Shown piece after piece: positions 7,226 to 8,769 of a stretch of 8,769 nucleotides of DNA. The stretch is from the NCBI GenBank assembly GCA_964544485.1, contig CAZJBH010000024.1, positions 1-8,769 on the forward strand. Reading direction: 5' to 3'. Below the pieces are notes generated by a model. The model was not told the DNA's origin. It was given only the letters and a program-made list of their open reading frames with translations, and ran no database searches. Source of the stretch: CAZJBH01 sp964544485 (GTDB lineage Bacteria > Patescibacteriota > Minisyncoccia > Portnoybacterales > UBA2143). A program made the translations under genes and the position numbers. The stretch's first letter is position 1. Each line of letters starts with the position of its first letter.

Positions 7226-7254
7226 TTGACCGATATTTTTAAGCAAGTTATCCT
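7226..7254 (+). promoter_or_regulatory. Sigma70-like promoter of the PEGA gene (leaderless geometry)
   Basis: Plus strand: -35 TTGACC (7226-7231), 17-bp spacer, -10 TATCCT (7249-7254). The -35 matches the consensus at 5 of 6 positions and the -10 at 4 of 6. The -10 ends exactly 7 nt before the A of the ATG at 7261, so transcription would begin at or within a base or two of the start codon. The -35 boxes of this promoter and the divergent murA promoter are 21 bp apart, so the two may share regulation. Confidence 0.6.
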
Positions 7255-7260
7255 ATTAAT

Positions 7261-8253
7261 ATGAATCAAAAAAGGCGCCGAATTTTTCTTTGTATTGCTT
7301 TAAGCTTTTTTTTAATACTCACTCCCTGCATACTTTGCTATTCCTGGGGATATACAATTGATTGGGAAAATAAAAGACTGGCTCTAACCGGCGGATTTTA
7401 TTTTAAATCAACTCCTAAAAAAGCAGAAATCTATATTAATGATCAATTTAAAAAAAATACACCGGCTTTAGTTAAAAGACTGGCTCCTAAAAAATATCAA
7501 GTAGAAATTAAAAAAGAAAACTATTATTCCTGGCTAAAAAACCTAACCATTCGCGCAGAATTAATTACTGAAGCCAGAAATATTCTATTAATTCCAAAAC
7601 AAATCCAAACAAAAAAGGAATTAACTTCTCTGCCAGTTAATTTTAAACTTGAAGAATATCTGCCTCAAGATAAAAACCAAACTACTTATTATTTACAAAA
7701 ACAAAGCGGAATTATTTATAAAACTGACCAAGAAAACAATTTTTATGAACAAATTAATCTTTCGCCTTTGCCTAAAGAACAAGAATACCAGCTTATTTCA
7801 CAAAAAGATCAAATAGCTGCCTTAAGTGAACAGGGTGATCTTTATTTATTCAATCATCAAAAACAAAATTTTGAATTAATTAGTCAAGATATAAAACAAG
7901 CTCAGTTTAGCCAAAACCAAAACAAACTTCTTTATTATTCTAATTCAGAAATCTGGGTCTATTATTTAGCCAATGATTTAACCCAGCCCCAAAAACAAGC
8001 TGGAGAAAAAGAGTTAATTACCCGGCTAAGCCAAGAAATAAAACAAGCTATTTGGTATTTTCCAACGAATTATCATATTTTAATTCTTTTACCTGATAAA
8101 CTTCAAATCACAGAATTAGATAATCGTTACCCCAGAAATACATATACTTTAATTAAAGATTCAATCCAGGAAATTGCTTGTCATCCTGAAGAAAAAAAAA
8201 TTTATCTACTTTTCAAAGACCAGCTTAAAACTATCCAAATTGAAGAAAAATAA
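7261..8253 (+). CDS. Membrane-anchored PEGA-domain protein with C-terminal beta-propeller-like region
   Basis: A 330-residue protein. After a basic start (KRRR, 4-7) comes one hydrophobic segment (about 8-27) that should anchor it with the bulk outside the cytoplasm. A PEGA domain follows at about 45-112: GGFYFKSTPKKAEIYIND, then PALVKRLAPKKYQVEIKKENY, the pattern of a small beta-sandwich also seen in S-layer-associated and surface proteins. From about 125 the chain is Gln/Lys-rich and shows loose TolB/WD40-like repeats: DLYLFNHQ (193-200), QFSQNQNKLLYYSNSEIWVYYL (215-236), ELITRLSQEIKQAIWYFPTNYHIL (251-274), LQITELDNRYPRNTYTL (281-297) and HPEEKKIYLLFKDQLKTIQI (308-327). I know no function; a scaffold or glycan/protein-binding surface role is inference. 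It is convergent with rpsI and ends in a shared terminator. Confidence 0.82.
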   Translation: MNQKRRRIFLCIALSFFLILTPCILCYSWGYTIDWENKRLALTGGFYFKSTPKKAEIYINDQFKKNTPALVKRLAPKKYQVEIKKENYYSWLKNLTIRAELITEARNILLIPKQIQTKKELTSLPVNFKLEEYLPQDKNQTTYYLQKQSGIIYKTDQENNFYEQINLSPLPKEQEYQLISQKDQIAALSEQGDLYLFNHQKQNFELISQDIKQAQFSQNQNKLLYYSNSEIWVYYLANDLTQPQKQAGEKELITRLSQEIKQAIWYFPTNYHILILLPDKLQITELDNRYPRNTYTLIKDSIQEIACHPEEKKIYLLFKDQLKTIQIEEK

Positions 8254-8278
8254 AAACCCTGTCAAAAGACAGGGCTTT
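8252..8278. terminator. Bidirectional intrinsic terminator between the PEGA gene and rpsI
   Basis: A perfect 7-bp stem CCCTGTC/GACAGGG (8257-8263 with 8268-8274) encloses an AAAA loop. On the minus strand the stem is followed by TTTTTATTTTT, a strong U-tract, and can extend by a G-U and three A-U pairs, so it should end the rpsI transcript efficiently, 22 nt past its stop codon. On the plus strand the tail is only CTTTG, so termination of the PEGA mRNA would be weaker. The U-tract side overlaps the end of the PEGA gene, including its stop codon at 8251-8253. Confidence 0.85.
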
Positions 8279-8296
8279 GCAAAACAAATAAAGAAT

Positions 8297-8769
8297 TTAT
8301 CTTTTCTTCCATTGCGGAGCGCGTCGGGCTTTTTTCAAGCCCGGCTTTTTTCTTTCTTTTTCCCGAGCATCGCGTCGTAAAAATCCAGCTCGCTTTAATT
8401 TTTTAGAAAAATCAGGATTAAATTTAACCAAAGCTCTGGCTAAACCGTGCCGAATAGCTTCTGCTTGCCCATTAATTCCTCCGCCCTTAACTAAGACTGT
8501 TGCTCGAAAACGATTTAAGGATTTCATTCTCTTTAACGGAGCAGCAACAGCTTCTTGTAAATTTAAAATAGTAAAAAAATCAACATAATCCTTTTGATTA
8601 ACCTTGATTTTTGCTTTTTCTCCCTCAAAAGGACGGCAAGTAAAAAGACGCACTCTGGCAACTGCGCGCTTTCTGCGGCCAACCGCTTCAAAATATTGCT
8701 TATCTTCGGCTGTAGCAACTTCTTTTTTAGAAATTGTTTTTTTAACTTCTTTTTTCTTTTCTGAAGTCT
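8297..8769 (-). CDS. rpsI: 30S ribosomal protein S9, N-terminus beyond window
   Basis: The gene is open to the right edge, so the start lies outside the window. At least 156 residues are encoded, against about 130 for typical S9. The conserved core begins with YFEAVGRRKRAVARVRLF (starting at about base 8695 and reading left), followed by GGGINGQAEAIRHGLARAL, RDAREKERKKPGLKKARRAP and the C-terminal QWKKR tail; in S9 this tail reaches the P-site tRNA. The GTG at 8651-8653 is an internal Val codon, not the start, because the family motif is upstream of it. Before the core are at least 26 residues rich in Lys, Glu, Thr and Ser, an extension of the kind seen in several reduced lineages. rplM would be expected upstream. 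The gene ends at a strong terminator, so it is the last of its operon. Confidence 0.96.
   Translation of the reverse strand, partial: TSEKKKEVKKTISKKEVATAEDKQYFEAVGRRKRAVARVRLFTCRPFEGEKAKIKVNQKDYVDFFTILNLQEAVAAPLKRMKSLNRFRATVLVKGGGINGQAEAIRHGLARALVKFNPDFSKKLKRAGFLRRDAREKERKKPGLKKARRAPQWKKR

Noticed and set aside
8174..8380. Plus-strand ORF of 68 codons crossing the PEGA stop and the terminator
   Set aside because: It overlaps the end of the PEGA gene in another frame, runs through the terminator hairpin and is antisense to rpsI; no protein-like features.
8651..8653. GTG as the start codon of rpsI
   Set aside because: The conserved S9 motif EAVGRRKRAVARV is encoded upstream in the same frame, so this GTG is an internal Val codon.
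1..8769. Alternative genetic code with UGA as Gly (as in some CPR lineages)
   Set aside because: All genes are open without in-frame TGA, and the glycosyltransferase ending at 3823 stops at TGA 4 nt before its neighbour, consistent with UGA being a stop.
1..8769. Search for CRISPR arrays, insertion sequences, tRNA or rRNA genes and phage or defence genes
   Set aside because: No regularly spaced repeats, terminal inverted repeats, transposase, structural RNA or defence-type protein is visible; nearly all bases are in housekeeping or envelope genes.

Overview
The window looks like an AT-rich, compact bacterial chromosome segment, most likely from the Patescibacteria/CPR radiation (a Parcubacteria-type genome is my best guess). 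This rests on several features together: very tight gene packing, low GC, Lys/Ile/Asn/Gln-rich proteins, no recognisable Shine-Dalgarno sequences, a ribosomal protein S9 with a lysine-rich N-terminal extension, and a membrane-anchored PEGA plus beta-propeller protein of a type I associate with CPR genomes. The lineage is inference; there is no rRNA gene in the window. The upstream glycosyltransferase gene ends in TGA directly before its neighbour, so the standard bacterial code appears to be in use.

Layout, right to left. The right edge holds rpsI (minus strand, N-terminus beyond the window). It converges on a plus-strand PEGA/propeller gene, with a bidirectional hairpin terminator between them (about 8252-8278). 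The PEGA gene and murA diverge from a 95-bp region (7166-7260) that carries two sigma70-like promoters. From murA leftwards, eight minus-strand genes follow with gaps of 1 to 18 bases: murA, mreB, two GT4 glycosyltransferases, holB (delta prime), a membrane-anchored seven-Asp-box propeller protein, frr, and a 42-codon ORF. A good promoter at the left edge (10-38, minus) starts the next, unseen transcription unit.

How the genes fit together. murA makes the first committed peptidoglycan precursor and mreB organises wall growth; the two glycosyltransferases probably build a surface polysaccharide or glycolipid. This is a cell-envelope module. It runs into a replication/translation module: holB is the clamp-loader delta prime subunit and frr is ribosome recycling factor. 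An extended -10 element (TGATATAAT) ends exactly 7 nt before the holB ATG, so holB-propeller-frr-ORF may also be transcribed separately as a leaderless mRNA. The PEGA gene has the same -10 to ATG geometry, and murA would have a leader of only about 4 nt.

Most of the window is housekeeping. I see no mobile element, CRISPR array, tRNA, rRNA or defence system. The items most worth a second look are the leaderless/SD-less expression architecture, the propeller protein of unknown role inside a housekeeping operon, the PEGA/propeller protein, and the small ORF after frr.
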